Below are positions 25,817-34,695 of a stretch of DNA of 64,000 bases, one piece after another; positions within the stretch are counted from its first letter, which is position 1; the number at the start of each line of letters is the position of its first letter. The notes below the pieces were generated by a model. That model was not told the DNA's origin. It was given only the letters and a program-made list of their open reading frames with translations, and searched no databases. The DNA lies in assembly GCA_051646925.1 (NCBI GenBank), contig JBOFDK010000038.1:24552-88551 (forward strand), in the 5' to 3' direction. The DNA is from JBOFDK01 sp051646925. GTDB lineage: Bacteria > Bacillota > Clostridia > Lachnospirales > Cellulosilyticaceae. Made by a program: the position numbers and the translations under genes.

Positions 25817-27478
25817 ATGGGATCGGCGTTTTTTGAATTTAACATTGCACAAACAGGACTTTTTGCAGCCCAAAGAGGGCTTGCAGTAACGGGGAATAAC
25901 ATTACAAATGCAACAACACCAGGATATTCGCGCCAAGTACTACACCAAAAAGCATCGTTTCCTATGTCAGGGTATGGAAATGGTATGTTAGGAACAGGTG
26001 TTGAAACTATACAAATTCAGAGAGTTCGAAATTCGTACCTAGATAACAAATTATGGGCGCAGAACGATACGCTTGGAGAATACCGAGTTAAAACACAACA
26101 AAATGCATTAGTTGAAAGTGTTTTTGGTGAACCTAGTGATGCGGGCTTTACAAAAATTTTCAATGATTTTTATGAAGCAATAGATAATTTAGCAAAACTA
26201 CCAACAGAAGGTGAGCGTAAAGAAGCGTTACGCCAAACGCTTACGACATTTAGCAAATACTATAACTCAGCAGCGCAAAGTTTATCTGAGTTTCAAAAAG
26301 ATTTAAATTTTGAAGTATCAGCGATGGTAGATGAAATTAATATGCTAACAACTAGAATTCAGAGTTTGAATCAACAAATTTATCAATCTGAAATGCATGG
26401 AGATTATGCAAATACACTTAGAGATGACCGTGAACTTTGCATAGATAGATTATCACAACTTATTAATATAGAAGCCGAAGAAGTCGAAATTGTAAGAGCA
26501 GATGGAAAAGTAGACCTTCAATATCGTGTTAAAGCGAATGGACAATTGTTAGTAGACCATTTTGATGCAAGATTGTTAGATGTAAAACCTCGAACAGAAG
26601 CGGACAAAATGAATAAAGAAGATGTATCAGGATTATACGATGTAGTGTGGCAAGATGGTCTGCCATTTGATATGTATAATACGCTATCTGGCGAATTAAA
26701 AGGTGCTATAGATATGCGTGACGGGTCAGGTAGTGACGCTGAAAACATTGATAAAGAAAATACGTATAGAGGTATTCCGTATTATATTAAAAAAATGGAC
26801 CAATTCGTTAGTGGATTTGCAAATAACTTAAATAGTATTTATAACAAAGACGTAGATGGTAATCAAATTGCATTAGAAGGTGTAGAAATAGATGGTGCCA
26901 AAATACCTAAATACACTCTTTTTGGAGCAGTGCAAGTTGGAGGTAAAGTGCCACTTGATTTTACAGACCCAGAAGTTGTAAAAAAATACATTAAATATGA
27001 TGAAAATGGCAAGGCAATGCAAGATGAAAATGGATTTGTTATTTTTGATATTCCAGCTAAAGAATTTTCGTTATCCGCAGAAGTTTATAGCAGTGCAGAT
27101 AATATACGGACAAATTTTGAACATGAAACATATGGTAAAGATGATGTGAATCCAAATCCAGGAAGTAATGATTTGTTGTTAGAATTACTAGGTAGCAAAT
27201 CAGATAGTCATATGTTTGATGAAGGTGATCCGAAAGATTTTATGATTTCTATGTTTAGTGAACTAGGTATTAATGCTAAAGAAGCTAAAATGTATGAAAC
27301 AAGCCAAACTAATATTACAAATGTTATAAAAAATCAGAGAATGTCTGTTTCGCAAGTTGATATGAATGAAGAATTCATGAATCTAGTAAAATACAATCAA
27401 GCTTATCAAGTAGCGGCAAAAATGATGTCTACAATTGATGGTATTTATGAAACGACAATTTATAAATTAGGTGGATGA
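25817..27478 (+). CDS. flgK: Flagellar hook-associated protein 1 (FlgK), second copy
   Basis: 553 residues. 'FNIAQTGLFAAQRGLAVTGNNITNATTPGYSRQ' at the N-terminus and 'NEEFMNLVKYNQAYQVAAKMMSTIDGIYETTI' at the C-terminus are FlgK hallmarks. The centre differs from the first copy and lacks its helical insert. Both copies keep intact ends, so both could assemble at the junction, either mixed or in two rings. A tandem pair is less usual than a single gene. Confidence 0.9.
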   Translation: MGSAFFEFNIAQTGLFAAQRGLAVTGNNITNATTPGYSRQVLHQKASFPMSGYGNGMLGTGVETIQIQRVRNSYLDNKLWAQNDTLGEYRVKTQQNALVESVFGEPSDAGFTKIFNDFYEAIDNLAKLPTEGERKEALRQTLTTFSKYYNSAAQSLSEFQKDLNFEVSAMVDEINMLTTRIQSLNQQIYQSEMHGDYANTLRDDRELCIDRLSQLINIEAEEVEIVRADGKVDLQYRVKANGQLLVDHFDARLLDVKPRTEADKMNKEDVSGLYDVVWQDGLPFDMYNTLSGELKGAIDMRDGSGSDAENIDKENTYRGIPYYIKKMDQFVSGFANNLNSIYNKDVDGNQIALEGVEIDGAKIPKYTLFGAVQVGGKVPLDFTDPEVVKKYIKYDENGKAMQDENGFVIFDIPAKEFSLSAEVYSSADNIRTNFEHETYGKDDVNPNPGSNDLLLELLGSKSDSHMFDEGDPKDFMISMFSELGINAKEAKMYETSQTNITNVIKNQRMSVSQVDMNEEFMNLVKYNQAYQVAAKMMSTIDGIYETTIYKLGG

Positions 27479-27496
27479 TAGAAAGAAGGAGTAATT

Positions 27497-28681
27497 ATGA
27501 GAGTAACAAATGGAATGATGCAAAATAGCTCAATGAATTCGTTATATACAAATATGGGGCGATTAGATAAATTATTTTATCAAATGAATACACTCAAAAA
27601 AATCCAACGTCCATCAGATGACCCAATTATTGCAGGGCGTAGTATGAAGCTAAGACTAAATGTTATGGAGTCAGAGCAACATGTGAAAAATGTAGATGAA
27701 GCGAATGCTTGGATGAACGTTACAGAAGCGGCACTAAAAAATACTACAGAAATTATTAAAAATATTCGTACAAAATGCAACTATGCTGCAAATGGTACAC
27801 ATACACCAGAAGACCGTATGAAAATTGTTGATGAAATTGAACAATTATATGAACAACTAAAACAAGAGTCCAATGTTACATACGCAGGACGATATGTTTT
27901 TTCAGGATACAAAGTTGATCAGCCAGTTTTTGCAACAAAAGACTATGAATTGAAAGAAGACATTACATTAAATGAAGGTGTAACATTTCCAGTTGGAGAT
28001 AATATTACACTTAAAGGTGAGATGACATTACCAAAAGGTACAGTATTAGAAAATGATATATTAGATGCAGATGGTAACATTTTAGTAGTAGATGGTGTTG
28101 AGCTAAAAGCTGGAGAAACATTAATGGTAGATGTGAAAATACCAGATGGAACTGTAATAGGTAAAGGTTCTATAATTCCAAGCGGAGCGACTATACCAGC
28201 CGGAACTACTATTCCAAAAGATTCACTTAATCTAGAGGTGCTTAATAGTGTAGGAGAACAAAATATTTCGTATGAAATAGGCGTTGGTAACACAATAGAA
28301 GTAAATACTACAGGTATGGCAAGTATGATGAGTGGTCTTATGGGTAATATTGAAAAAATGTTATCAGCATTAAAAAATCCTGATAATACAGATGAAGATT
28401 TGAATACGATTTTTACGGATATGATAGGTGAGATGGATGAAAGGTTAAAAGAAACATCGCGTATGGAGTCTACTTTAGGAAGTAAACAAAATCGTTTAGA
28501 GTTTACACAAGAGCGTTTAAATGAAGATAAAATCAACTTTACAGAACTACTATCAAATACAGAAAATGTAGATATAGAAGAAATTTATGTAGAATTTAAT
28601 ACGCAGTACATGGTATACCAAAGTGCACTTCAAGCAACATCAAAAATAGTAATGAATACATTAGCAGATTTTTTAAGATAG
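27497..28681 (+). CDS. flgL: Flagellar hook-associated protein 3 (FlgL) with repeat insert
   Basis: 394 residues. The flagellin-like N-terminal part 'MRVTNGMMQNSSMNSLYTNM', with 'IQRPSDDPIIAGRSMKLR', and the C-terminal helices 'LNEDKINFTELLSNTENVD' are typical. Residues about 151-248 are an insert of short, regular, valine/isoleucine- and glycine-rich turns ('PKGTVLE', 'PDGTVIGKGSIIPSGATIPAG') that looks like a left-handed beta-helix or beta-solenoid. Known role: second hook-filament junction protein. The insert would project from the surface. Confidence 0.9.
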   Translation: MRVTNGMMQNSSMNSLYTNMGRLDKLFYQMNTLKKIQRPSDDPIIAGRSMKLRLNVMESEQHVKNVDEANAWMNVTEAALKNTTEIIKNIRTKCNYAANGTHTPEDRMKIVDEIEQLYEQLKQESNVTYAGRYVFSGYKVDQPVFATKDYELKEDITLNEGVTFPVGDNITLKGEMTLPKGTVLENDILDADGNILVVDGVELKAGETLMVDVKIPDGTVIGKGSIIPSGATIPAGTTIPKDSLNLEVLNSVGEQNISYEIGVGNTIEVNTTGMASMMSGLMGNIEKMLSALKNPDNTDEDLNTIFTDMIGEMDERLKETSRMESTLGSKQNRLEFTQERLNEDKINFTELLSNTENVDIEEIYVEFNTQYMVYQSALQATSKIVMNTLADFLR

Positions 28682-28696
28682 CAAAGGAGATAAACG

Positions 28697-29116
28697 ATGA
28701 CAGATAAACTAGGCCGAACTATACAATTTCCAAAAGGCATGCCAGGGTTTGAACATTTAACAAAGTTTATTTTGCTTGAAGAAGAAAGTAAAGTATTTTA
28801 TTATTTACAATCACTAGAAGATGAGCAAATTTACTTTACAGTAATGGACCCATATACTTTAGTGCCAGATTACGCACCAAACGTTCATGAATATTACTTT
28901 GAACAAACAGGAGCGGGAAAAATGGAAGACTATGCTATATATGTTGTTGCGACAATTCGTAGCACGCTAGATGAAAGTACTGTAAATTTACAAGGACCTA
29001 TATTAATAAATACAGAGTCAAAATGTGCTATTCAAGCAATTGTGGAAGAAAAACAATACAAAACACGTCATAATATTAAAGACCTTCTTAGGGAAAAAGG
29101 AGGAAAAGTATGTTAG
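28697..29116 (+). CDS. fliW: Flagellar assembly factor FliW
   Basis: 139 residues, AGGAGA ribosome-binding site. 'GRTIQFPKGMPGFEHLTKFILLE' is the family N-terminus, and 'NLQGPILINTESKCAIQAI' the conserved C-terminal strand. Known role: FliW binds flagellin and also inhibits CsrA, so free FliW relieves repression of flagellin translation. The end overlaps csrA by 7 nt, consistent with coupled synthesis. Confidence 0.95.
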   Translation: MTDKLGRTIQFPKGMPGFEHLTKFILLEEESKVFYYLQSLEDEQIYFTVMDPYTLVPDYAPNVHEYYFEQTGAGKMEDYAIYVVATIRSTLDESTVNLQGPILINTESKCAIQAIVEEKQYKTRHNIKDLLREKGGKVC

Positions 29117-29343
29117 CACTAACACGTAAAAAAGATGAATCAATCATTATAGATGGAAAAATTAAAATTCAAGTGTTAGATATAATAGATGGTAAAGTAA
29201 GGATAGGCATTGATGCGCCAAAAGAAATGACTATCCACCGCGAAGAAATATATATAGATATAATTACAAATAACAAAGGTGCCGTATCAGGAAATAAAGA
29301 CGTTTCACATATGTTGGCAGAGCTAATTAAAGAAAACAAATAA
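29110..29343 (+). CDS. csrA: Carbon storage regulator CsrA
   Basis: 77 residues starting within the fliW stop region, with GGAGG upstream inside fliW. The N-terminus 'MLALTRKKDESIIIDGKIKI' and 'VRIGIDAPKEMTIHREEIY' are canonical. Known role: RNA-binding dimer recognising GGA in hairpin loops; in Bacillus it represses hag translation. The next gene is flagellin, and its leader contains two such sites. Confidence 0.96.
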   Translation: MLALTRKKDESIIIDGKIKIQVLDIIDGKVRIGIDAPKEMTIHREEIYIDIITNNKGAVSGNKDVSHMLAELIKENK

Positions 29344-29393
29344 TAACGTTAATAATAGTGAAATAAAAAAATAAATTTTTTTATGAAAAACTA

Positions 29394-29420
29394 TAAAGTC
29401 ATAGTAAGATATGACGATAT
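29394..29420 (+). promoter_or_regulatory. Sigma-D promoter of the flagellin gene
   Basis: TAAA (29394-29397), 15 nt, GACGATAT (29413-29420). Same boxes and spacing as before flgM. It gives a leader of roughly 110 nt. Confidence 0.85.
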
Positions 29421-29437
29421 ATATATTGTAATGAAGT

Positions 29438-29486
29438 TGTTGGCCAACACATTTTCGTTATATGTATATGTATATGTATATATTTT
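29438..29486 (+). repeat. Palindrome and TATATG microsatellite in the flagellin leader
   Basis: TGTTGGCCAACA (29438-29449) is a perfect 12-bp palindrome. A run of about three and a half TATATG units follows (about 29459-29483). Both lie inside the untranslated leader. Confidence 0.8.
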
Positions 29487-29500
29487 ATTTAATTTAATTA

Positions 29501-29530
29501 GGCAAGGATGCCGACACATTCAAGGAGGAA
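29501..29530 (+). promoter_or_regulatory. Two CsrA-type binding sites in the flagellin leader
   Basis: Site 1: GGCA-AGGA-TGCC (29501-29512), a 4-bp hairpin presenting AGGA in the loop. CAAGGATG matches the CsrA consensus core CARGGAUG. Site 2: CAAGGAGG (29521-29528), which is the Shine-Dalgarno sequence of the flagellin gene. The GGA-to-GGA spacing is 18 nt, suitable for one CsrA dimer bridging both sites. Known from Bacillus hag; assignment here is by motif. Confidence 0.75.
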
Positions 29531-29536
29531 TATATT

Positions 29537-30349
29537 ATGGTAATTAATAACAATATGATGGCTATGAACTCTCATAGACAATTAGGTATCAACTCTACAA
29601 ATCAAGGCAAATCAATGGAGAAATTATCTTCAGGACAAAGAATCAACCGTGCTGGTGATGATGCGGCTGGTCTTTCAATCTCAGAAAAAATGAGAGGACA
29701 AATTCGTGGTCTTAACCAAGCATCTCGTAATGCTCAAGATGGTATTTCTCTTATCCAAACAGCTGAAGGTGCATTAGATGAAGTACACAGCATGCTTCAA
29801 CGTATGCGTGAACTAGCGGTTCAATCATCAAATGATACAAACACAGATGATGATAGAACAGCATTACAAGCAGAAGTAACAGCATTACAAGCAGAAATTA
29901 ATGCAATTGCTACACGTGCAGAGTTTAACAGTATGAAATTACTTGATGGTAGTTACAGTAGTAAGAAATTACAAATTGGTGCAAATGCTGGCCAAACAAT
30001 TGATTTTGCAATTTCAGGTGTAATATCTTCTATCGCAAGTGCTATAACTGCAAAGATTGAAACTCAAACAGGAGCAGAAGCAGCAATTACATCTATTAAT
30101 ACTGCAATCAAAAATGTATCAGCATCACGTTCTAATTTAGGAGCGGTTCAAAACAGATTAGAGCACACTATTAAAAATCTTGGTAATTCAGCAGAAAACC
30201 TTCAATCAGCGGAATCACGTGTACGTGACGTAGATATGGCAAAAGAAATGATGGATTTCACAAAGAATAACGTGCTTAATCAAGCAGCTCAAGCGATGCT
30301 TGCGCAAGCAAACCAATTACCAAACCAAGTATTACAATTATTAAGATAA
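29537..30349 (+). CDS. hag: Flagellin
   Basis: 270 residues with an AAGGAGG ribosome-binding site. N-terminal 'VINNNMMAMNSHRQLGINST' through 'SGQRINRAGDDAAGLSISEKMRGQIRGL', and C-terminal 'RVRDVDMAKEMMDFTKNNVLNQAAQAMLAQANQ', form the D0/D1 core. The central part (about 150-200) is very short, so the variable D2/D3 domains are absent, as in Bacillus Hag. Many codons here end in C or T, as in highly expressed genes. It is transcribed from its own sigma-D promoter and ended by its own terminator. Confidence 0.97.
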   Translation: MVINNNMMAMNSHRQLGINSTNQGKSMEKLSSGQRINRAGDDAAGLSISEKMRGQIRGLNQASRNAQDGISLIQTAEGALDEVHSMLQRMRELAVQSSNDTNTDDDRTALQAEVTALQAEINAIATRAEFNSMKLLDGSYSSKKLQIGANAGQTIDFAISGVISSIASAITAKIETQTGAEAAITSINTAIKNVSASRSNLGAVQNRLEHTIKNLGNSAENLQSAESRVRDVDMAKEMMDFTKNNVLNQAAQAMLAQANQLPNQVLQLLR

Positions 30350-30355
30350 TTCAAA

Positions 30356-30396
30356 CAAAAAACACTAGTCGTATGATATATGACTAGTGTTTTTTA
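30356..30396 (+). terminator. Intrinsic terminator after flagellin gene
   Basis: AAAAAACACTAGTC / GACTAGTGTTTTTT hairpin with an 11-nt loop. Confidence 0.95.
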
Positions 30397-30427
30397 TTTG
30401 AATTAAAATCAATTACGTTATAAGTAC

Positions 30428-30454
30428 TAAACTATTTATAAAATTAACCGATAT
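30428..30454 (+). promoter_or_regulatory. Sigma-D promoter of the maf-like gene
   Basis: TAAA (30428-30431), 15 nt, ACCGATAT (30447-30454), one base from the GCCGATAT consensus. It puts the putative flagellin glycosyltransferase in the flagellin regulon. Confidence 0.75.
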
Positions 30455-30508
30455 ATAACATAGAGAGTGAAGTCTAGACAGTATAGTATAAAGGAGATTT
30501 GAGCGTCT

Positions 30509-32233
30509 ATGTATAACTATAAAATTCATCCAACTAGAAAAGAAAAAGGATACACGTTAGAATTAGATAATAAAGATAAAAAAAATTATATACTAAGTAA
30601 ATACACACCAAAACAACAAGTAATTGATTTGATTAATGAAAAAGAATATAACAAAGAATCAATATTTATTTTCTTTGGTTTTTTGTTTGGATATGCGATT
30701 GAATATTTGAGAGAACAAATAGGTGATGAGGTAAATGTATTAGTAATAGAACCCGATAAAGCATGTTTAGAAGAACAGATGAAGTTAGTTGGTAAATTTG
30801 AAGATTTGCCAAATGTAATAATTACTACAGAAATAGAAGAGTATGAAATGCAATCGATTTTGAGTAAATATATTACAACAGCGCAGGTATATAATATTGT
30901 ATTTGTATATCCGCCAGCATACGAAGTATATTATCTAAAAGAATTAAGTATTATATTAAATACTATTATTAATGCTAAAAATAGTGTTGCATTAAATTAT
31001 AATACGTTAAAAGCATATACGGGGTTATTTTTAAGTAACACAATCAAAAATCTAAATGCGATACAAGAAGGTTATGATATTCGTCAGCACAAATCAAAAT
31101 ACAAAAATGTACCTGCCGTTGTCGTTTCAGCAGGGCCGTCATTATCAAAAAATATTGAAAAGTTAAAAGATTTTAAAGGGATTATATTTACAGGTGGTAG
31201 GTCACTAAGTGCTATATTGGAAGAAGATATTACACCAAACTTTGTTGTATCTATAGACCCGTCAGAAAGAGTGCATCGTACATTTAAGGAAAATGCGCAA
31301 AATAAATTTCCACTTATAACTATGCCACAAAGTAATGATTTGGTAGTGGGTAGTAGTAATGGGCCGAAGTATTTTATAACAGATAATGATGTAGATACGA
31401 CATTGTTTGGGGAAAATATGGAACGATTTCAATTTGGAGGGTCTGTAGCGACAGCTTGTCTTGGGGTAGCAGAGTATATGGGATGTAATCCTATTATTAT
31501 GATTGGTCAAGATTTAGCATTTACAGGGGGCAATACACATGATGAAAAATGTTTGTTAGATGAAAAGCCTATTGCGGATAATAAAAAGAACAAAAAAGTA
31601 CGAGGATATTATGATGACACAGTATATAGTAGTATTTCTTTATTATCTTTTAAAACATGGATTGAACGATTTATAAAGGTGAAATCTGATATTGCATATA
31701 TAAATTCGACAGAAGGCGGTGCTTATATAGATGGTGCTATGCATATTACGTTCGAAGATGCAATTAAACAGTATTGCATAGAAGATAGTCCGATAATTAA
31801 TCATGACTATCAGGGGCAATTATACGATACATTTAACAAAGAGCAAATGTTAGAAATGAAAGAAATTTTAGAAGAGTATGTAGATAAAACAAAACAAGCT
31901 AAAAATACATCTCAAAAACTTAAAGATGAATATATCTTATATAAAGGTATTAGAGTAGATAAAATTAATAAATATTTACGAAAATTAGATAAAATAGATG
32001 AGCAATTTCAAAATGACAAGTTTGAAAATATTATTGTCAGATATATATTTACTACAATGTATAATGCTGTAGAGATGGATAAGGCGTATAAGGCTGCAAT
32101 TAAAGAATCGAGTTTGCAAAAAGATACAAGAATTGTATCAAAAAGTTTGGCATTATACGAACAATTACACAATGCAATAAAAGATGCGATTCAGTTGTTG
32201 GATGAAGGGATGGAGGCAAAAAAATATGAATGA
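30509..32233 (+). CDS. maf: Motility-associated factor glycosyltransferase (DUF115/MptE-like)
   Basis: 574 residues. The central DUF115 domain contains 'VPAVVVSAGPSLSKNIEKLK', 'FTGGRSLSAILEEDITPNFVVSIDPS' and 'CNPIIMIGQDLAFTGGNTHDE', the hallmarks of Maf proteins. Known: Maf enzymes transfer nonulosonic acids to Ser/Thr of flagellin in several bacteria. Position right after flagellin and a sigma-D promoter support that role. No sugar-biosynthesis genes occur in this window, so the donor is unknown. Confidence 0.85.
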   Translation: MYNYKIHPTRKEKGYTLELDNKDKKNYILSKYTPKQQVIDLINEKEYNKESIFIFFGFLFGYAIEYLREQIGDEVNVLVIEPDKACLEEQMKLVGKFEDLPNVIITTEIEEYEMQSILSKYITTAQVYNIVFVYPPAYEVYYLKELSIILNTIINAKNSVALNYNTLKAYTGLFLSNTIKNLNAIQEGYDIRQHKSKYKNVPAVVVSAGPSLSKNIEKLKDFKGIIFTGGRSLSAILEEDITPNFVVSIDPSERVHRTFKENAQNKFPLITMPQSNDLVVGSSNGPKYFITDNDVDTTLFGENMERFQFGGSVATACLGVAEYMGCNPIIMIGQDLAFTGGNTHDEKCLLDEKPIADNKKNKKVRGYYDDTVYSSISLLSFKTWIERFIKVKSDIAYINSTEGGAYIDGAMHITFEDAIKQYCIEDSPIINHDYQGQLYDTFNKEQMLEMKEILEEYVDKTKQAKNTSQKLKDEYILYKGIRVDKINKYLRKLDKIDEQFQNDKFENIIVRYIFTTMYNAVEMDKAYKAAIKESSLQKDTRIVSKSLALYEQLHNAIKDAIQLLDEGMEAKKYE

Positions 32234-32591
32234 AGTAAATGAGTTGTTGTATACAACATGTGATTACATACAAAAGCTTTATAAAAGTACAAATGAGGTT
32301 AAAGAGCTTTTTAATGAACAAACAAAACAAGCAGAAGCATATAAGCTTGCGGCAGATATGGTGGAGGGTTTGTTATGGGTAGTATCGTCAGTAGAGTCTT
32401 TGGAGCCATATTGCAAAGGAGATTTTAGAAGTGATGAACTAGAGACGTTACTAAAAGAACTTCCTGATGCACAAAAATCAAATGACATAGTTTTGATGAG
32501 TGATTTATTTGAATATGAATTAGCACCACTACTAGAAAAATGGTATACAATTTTATGTGATAATTTAAAAGAAAAAATAGAACAAGAATAA
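32226..32591 (+). CDS. Small helical protein between maf and fliD (unknown)
   Basis: 121 residues from ATG 32226, which overlaps the end of maf by 8 nt. GGAGG lies 9 nt upstream inside maf. It is predicted all-alpha and acidic, with no membrane segment ('CDYIQKLYKSTNEVKELFNEQ', 'DLFEYELAPLLEKWYTIL'). The overlap implies translational coupling to the Maf enzyme. It could be a Maf partner or an export chaperone. I recognise no family. Confidence 0.65.
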   Translation: MNEVNELLYTTCDYIQKLYKSTNEVKELFNEQTKQAEAYKLAADMVEGLLWVVSSVESLEPYCKGDFRSDELETLLKELPDAQKSNDIVLMSDLFEYELAPLLEKWYTILCDNLKEKIEQE

Positions 32592-32642
32592 TAATAATAA
32601 TAATAATTTTGGATAGTGTTAAAATTATAGGGGGGAAATAAT

Positions 32643-34166
32643 ATGAGAACAACAAGTATTAGATTTACAGGACTTGCATCAGGACTTGATACAGATTCTA
32701 TGGTAGAAGCGATGATGATGCCTTATAAAAACAAGGTAGATATCGCAGTTCAACAGCAAAAATTACTAGAACTAAAAAAAGATGCTTGGAAAGAAATGAA
32801 TACAAAAATTCTAAGTTTTCAGCAAAACACTTTGAACGCACTTAGATTACAAGGGTCGTTCAATAAAAACGAACTAACATTATCATCAACAGGATATGTT
32901 GAAGTAGACGGTACGTCATCTTTGCCAGAAGGTACGCACAAAGTAACGGTTAACAGTTTGGCAGAAGGTTCTAGAGTTACAACAACTAACATTAATGCGC
33001 CAGATGGTGTAACGCTTTCAAAAGATACAAAACTAACGGAGTTAGGTATTTCAGAAGATGCTGTATTTGAAATTAAAGTAGGGGATAAAACTATTTCGTT
33101 ACCAGCAAAAGTAGCGATAGCAGATACAGACCCTGCAGAATACAAAGAAGCAACTATTGGTGATTTAGAAAAAGCATTTAACGATGCAGGTGTATCAGCT
33201 AAATTTGATGCTAATGCAGGGGCATTTTTCATAGCATCAAAAGGAACAGGTAGTAGCCAGTCTATTGAAATAAATGTAACAGGCGCAGATCAAGCGGATA
33301 CAATGTCAAAGCTTGGAATTATATCTAATGATGGTAGTTATAACTACTCAGGAAAAGATGCTTCTATAACGTATAATGGTATTGAAGTTAAGTCGCAGAC
33401 AAATAGTGTGACAGTAAATGGTATGACGCTAAAGTTAGTAGGAGCAGATCCTACAAAAGAGATTACGATAGTATCGAAAAAAGATACAGGTGCAACAGTA
33501 GATATGCTGAAATCTTTTGTAGATGAGTATAATGCACTTATAGATAATATATATGGCAAAATCAATGCAGCATATAACAAAGATTATAAGCCGTTAACTG
33601 ATGAGCAAAAAGCATCTATGACAGAAGAAGATATTAAGCTATGGAATGCTAAAGTAGAGGCAAGTGTATTAAGAAAAGACCCTGTACTACAGGCAGTAGT
33701 AGACTCTATGAGAGATATTATTTCAAATACGTCAATAGAAGTAGATGGAAAAAAATATAGTCTTGCATCTTTTGGAATTACTACTACTGGTAACTATAAG
33801 GAATATGGAAAATTAGCTATTAATGAAGATAAACTTACAGAAATGGTAAATTCTCATCCAGAAGTATTAACAGAGTTATTTACAACTAGAGAAGGAAATG
33901 GTGGTATAGGTACTCAGCTTTATGACGATTTGAATAAAAAACTTATGTCAGATAAAGTAGGGAGTATGAGTAGTTCTAACTTTTTGTTTAATGATAAAGA
34001 ACTTGATAAAAAAATCAGAGACCAAGAAGACAAAATAGCTAAACTTGAAGAACGTATGAATTCTATGGAAAATATATATTACAAAAAATATGCGGCTATG
34101 GAGCAAATGATATCAACGTTAAATAATCAAAGCAGTTCACTAATGAGTACATTTGGAGGCATGTAA
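32643..34166 (+). CDS. fliD: Flagellar filament cap protein FliD
   Basis: 507 residues, GGGGGG ribosome-binding site. N-terminal 'IRFTGLASGLDTDSMVEAMM' is the FliD signature. The middle is beta-rich, and the C-terminal coiled coil 'LDKKIRDQEDKIAKLEERMNSMENIYYKKYAAMEQMI' and 'MSTFGGM' end complete the protein. Known role: cap at the filament tip that inserts flagellin subunits. The last base of the stop codon is the first base of fliS. Confidence 0.95.
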   Translation: MRTTSIRFTGLASGLDTDSMVEAMMMPYKNKVDIAVQQQKLLELKKDAWKEMNTKILSFQQNTLNALRLQGSFNKNELTLSSTGYVEVDGTSSLPEGTHKVTVNSLAEGSRVTTTNINAPDGVTLSKDTKLTELGISEDAVFEIKVGDKTISLPAKVAIADTDPAEYKEATIGDLEKAFNDAGVSAKFDANAGAFFIASKGTGSSQSIEINVTGADQADTMSKLGIISNDGSYNYSGKDASITYNGIEVKSQTNSVTVNGMTLKLVGADPTKEITIVSKKDTGATVDMLKSFVDEYNALIDNIYGKINAAYNKDYKPLTDEQKASMTEEDIKLWNAKVEASVLRKDPVLQAVVDSMRDIISNTSIEVDGKKYSLASFGITTTGNYKEYGKLAINEDKLTEMVNSHPEVLTELFTTREGNGGIGTQLYDDLNKKLMSDKVGSMSSSNFLFNDKELDKKIRDQEDKIAKLEERMNSMENIYYKKYAAMEQMISTLNNQSSSLMSTFGGM

Positions 34167-34549
34167 TGAATCAAAGTTATCAACAGTACAGAAATAATGC
34201 AGTATTAACAGCTAATCCAGCAGAATTAACAGCAATGCTTTATAATGGCGCAATTAAATTTTGTAATCTAGCAATAGAAGCACTACAAAATAACCAGTTA
34301 GAAATAGCTAATAAAAACTGTATTAAAGCTCAAAATATTATAGCGGAATTACAAATGACACTAGATATGAGATATTCATTTAGTGATGATGTAAGTCAAC
34401 TTTATACTTTTATAAATCAATTATTATTAGAAGGAAACGTTGAAAAAAATGTTCAAAAATTAGAAGATGCACTAAACTTAATACGTGAATTTAGAGATTT
34501 GTGGCAAGAAGTTATTTCGGCAAGTAAACTTTCAGTGGTCAACAAATAA
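34166..34549 (+). CDS. fliS: Flagellin export chaperone FliS
   Basis: 127 residues beginning at the A of the fliD stop (TAATG). 'YQQYRNNAVLTANPAELTAMLYNGAIKF' is the classic FliS N-terminus, and 'LRDLWQEVI'-like helices close the bundle. Known role: binds the flagellin C-terminus in the cytoplasm to prevent premature polymerisation. Confidence 0.95.
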   Translation: MNQSYQQYRNNAVLTANPAELTAMLYNGAIKFCNLAIEALQNNQLEIANKNCIKAQNIIAELQMTLDMRYSFSDDVSQLYTFINQLLLEGNVEKNVQKLEDALNLIREFRDLWQEVISASKLSVVNK

Positions 34550-34695
34550 ACTATTACAATTACTTTCAGTTATGAAAAATAAGATATTGTAAACGTGTTC
34601 GCTAAGTTTGTTTAAAGATGTAAATAAAGATGTGATTATATAATGCATCAATAAATGTTGTAGTATTAGCATAATAGTCAAAAAAGAGGTGAAAA

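Noticed and set aside
34616..34660. Sigma-D promoter before the yjfB-like gene
   Set aside because: TAAA followed by GTGATTAT has the right spacing but only four of eight -10 bases. A TATAAT nearby has no -35.
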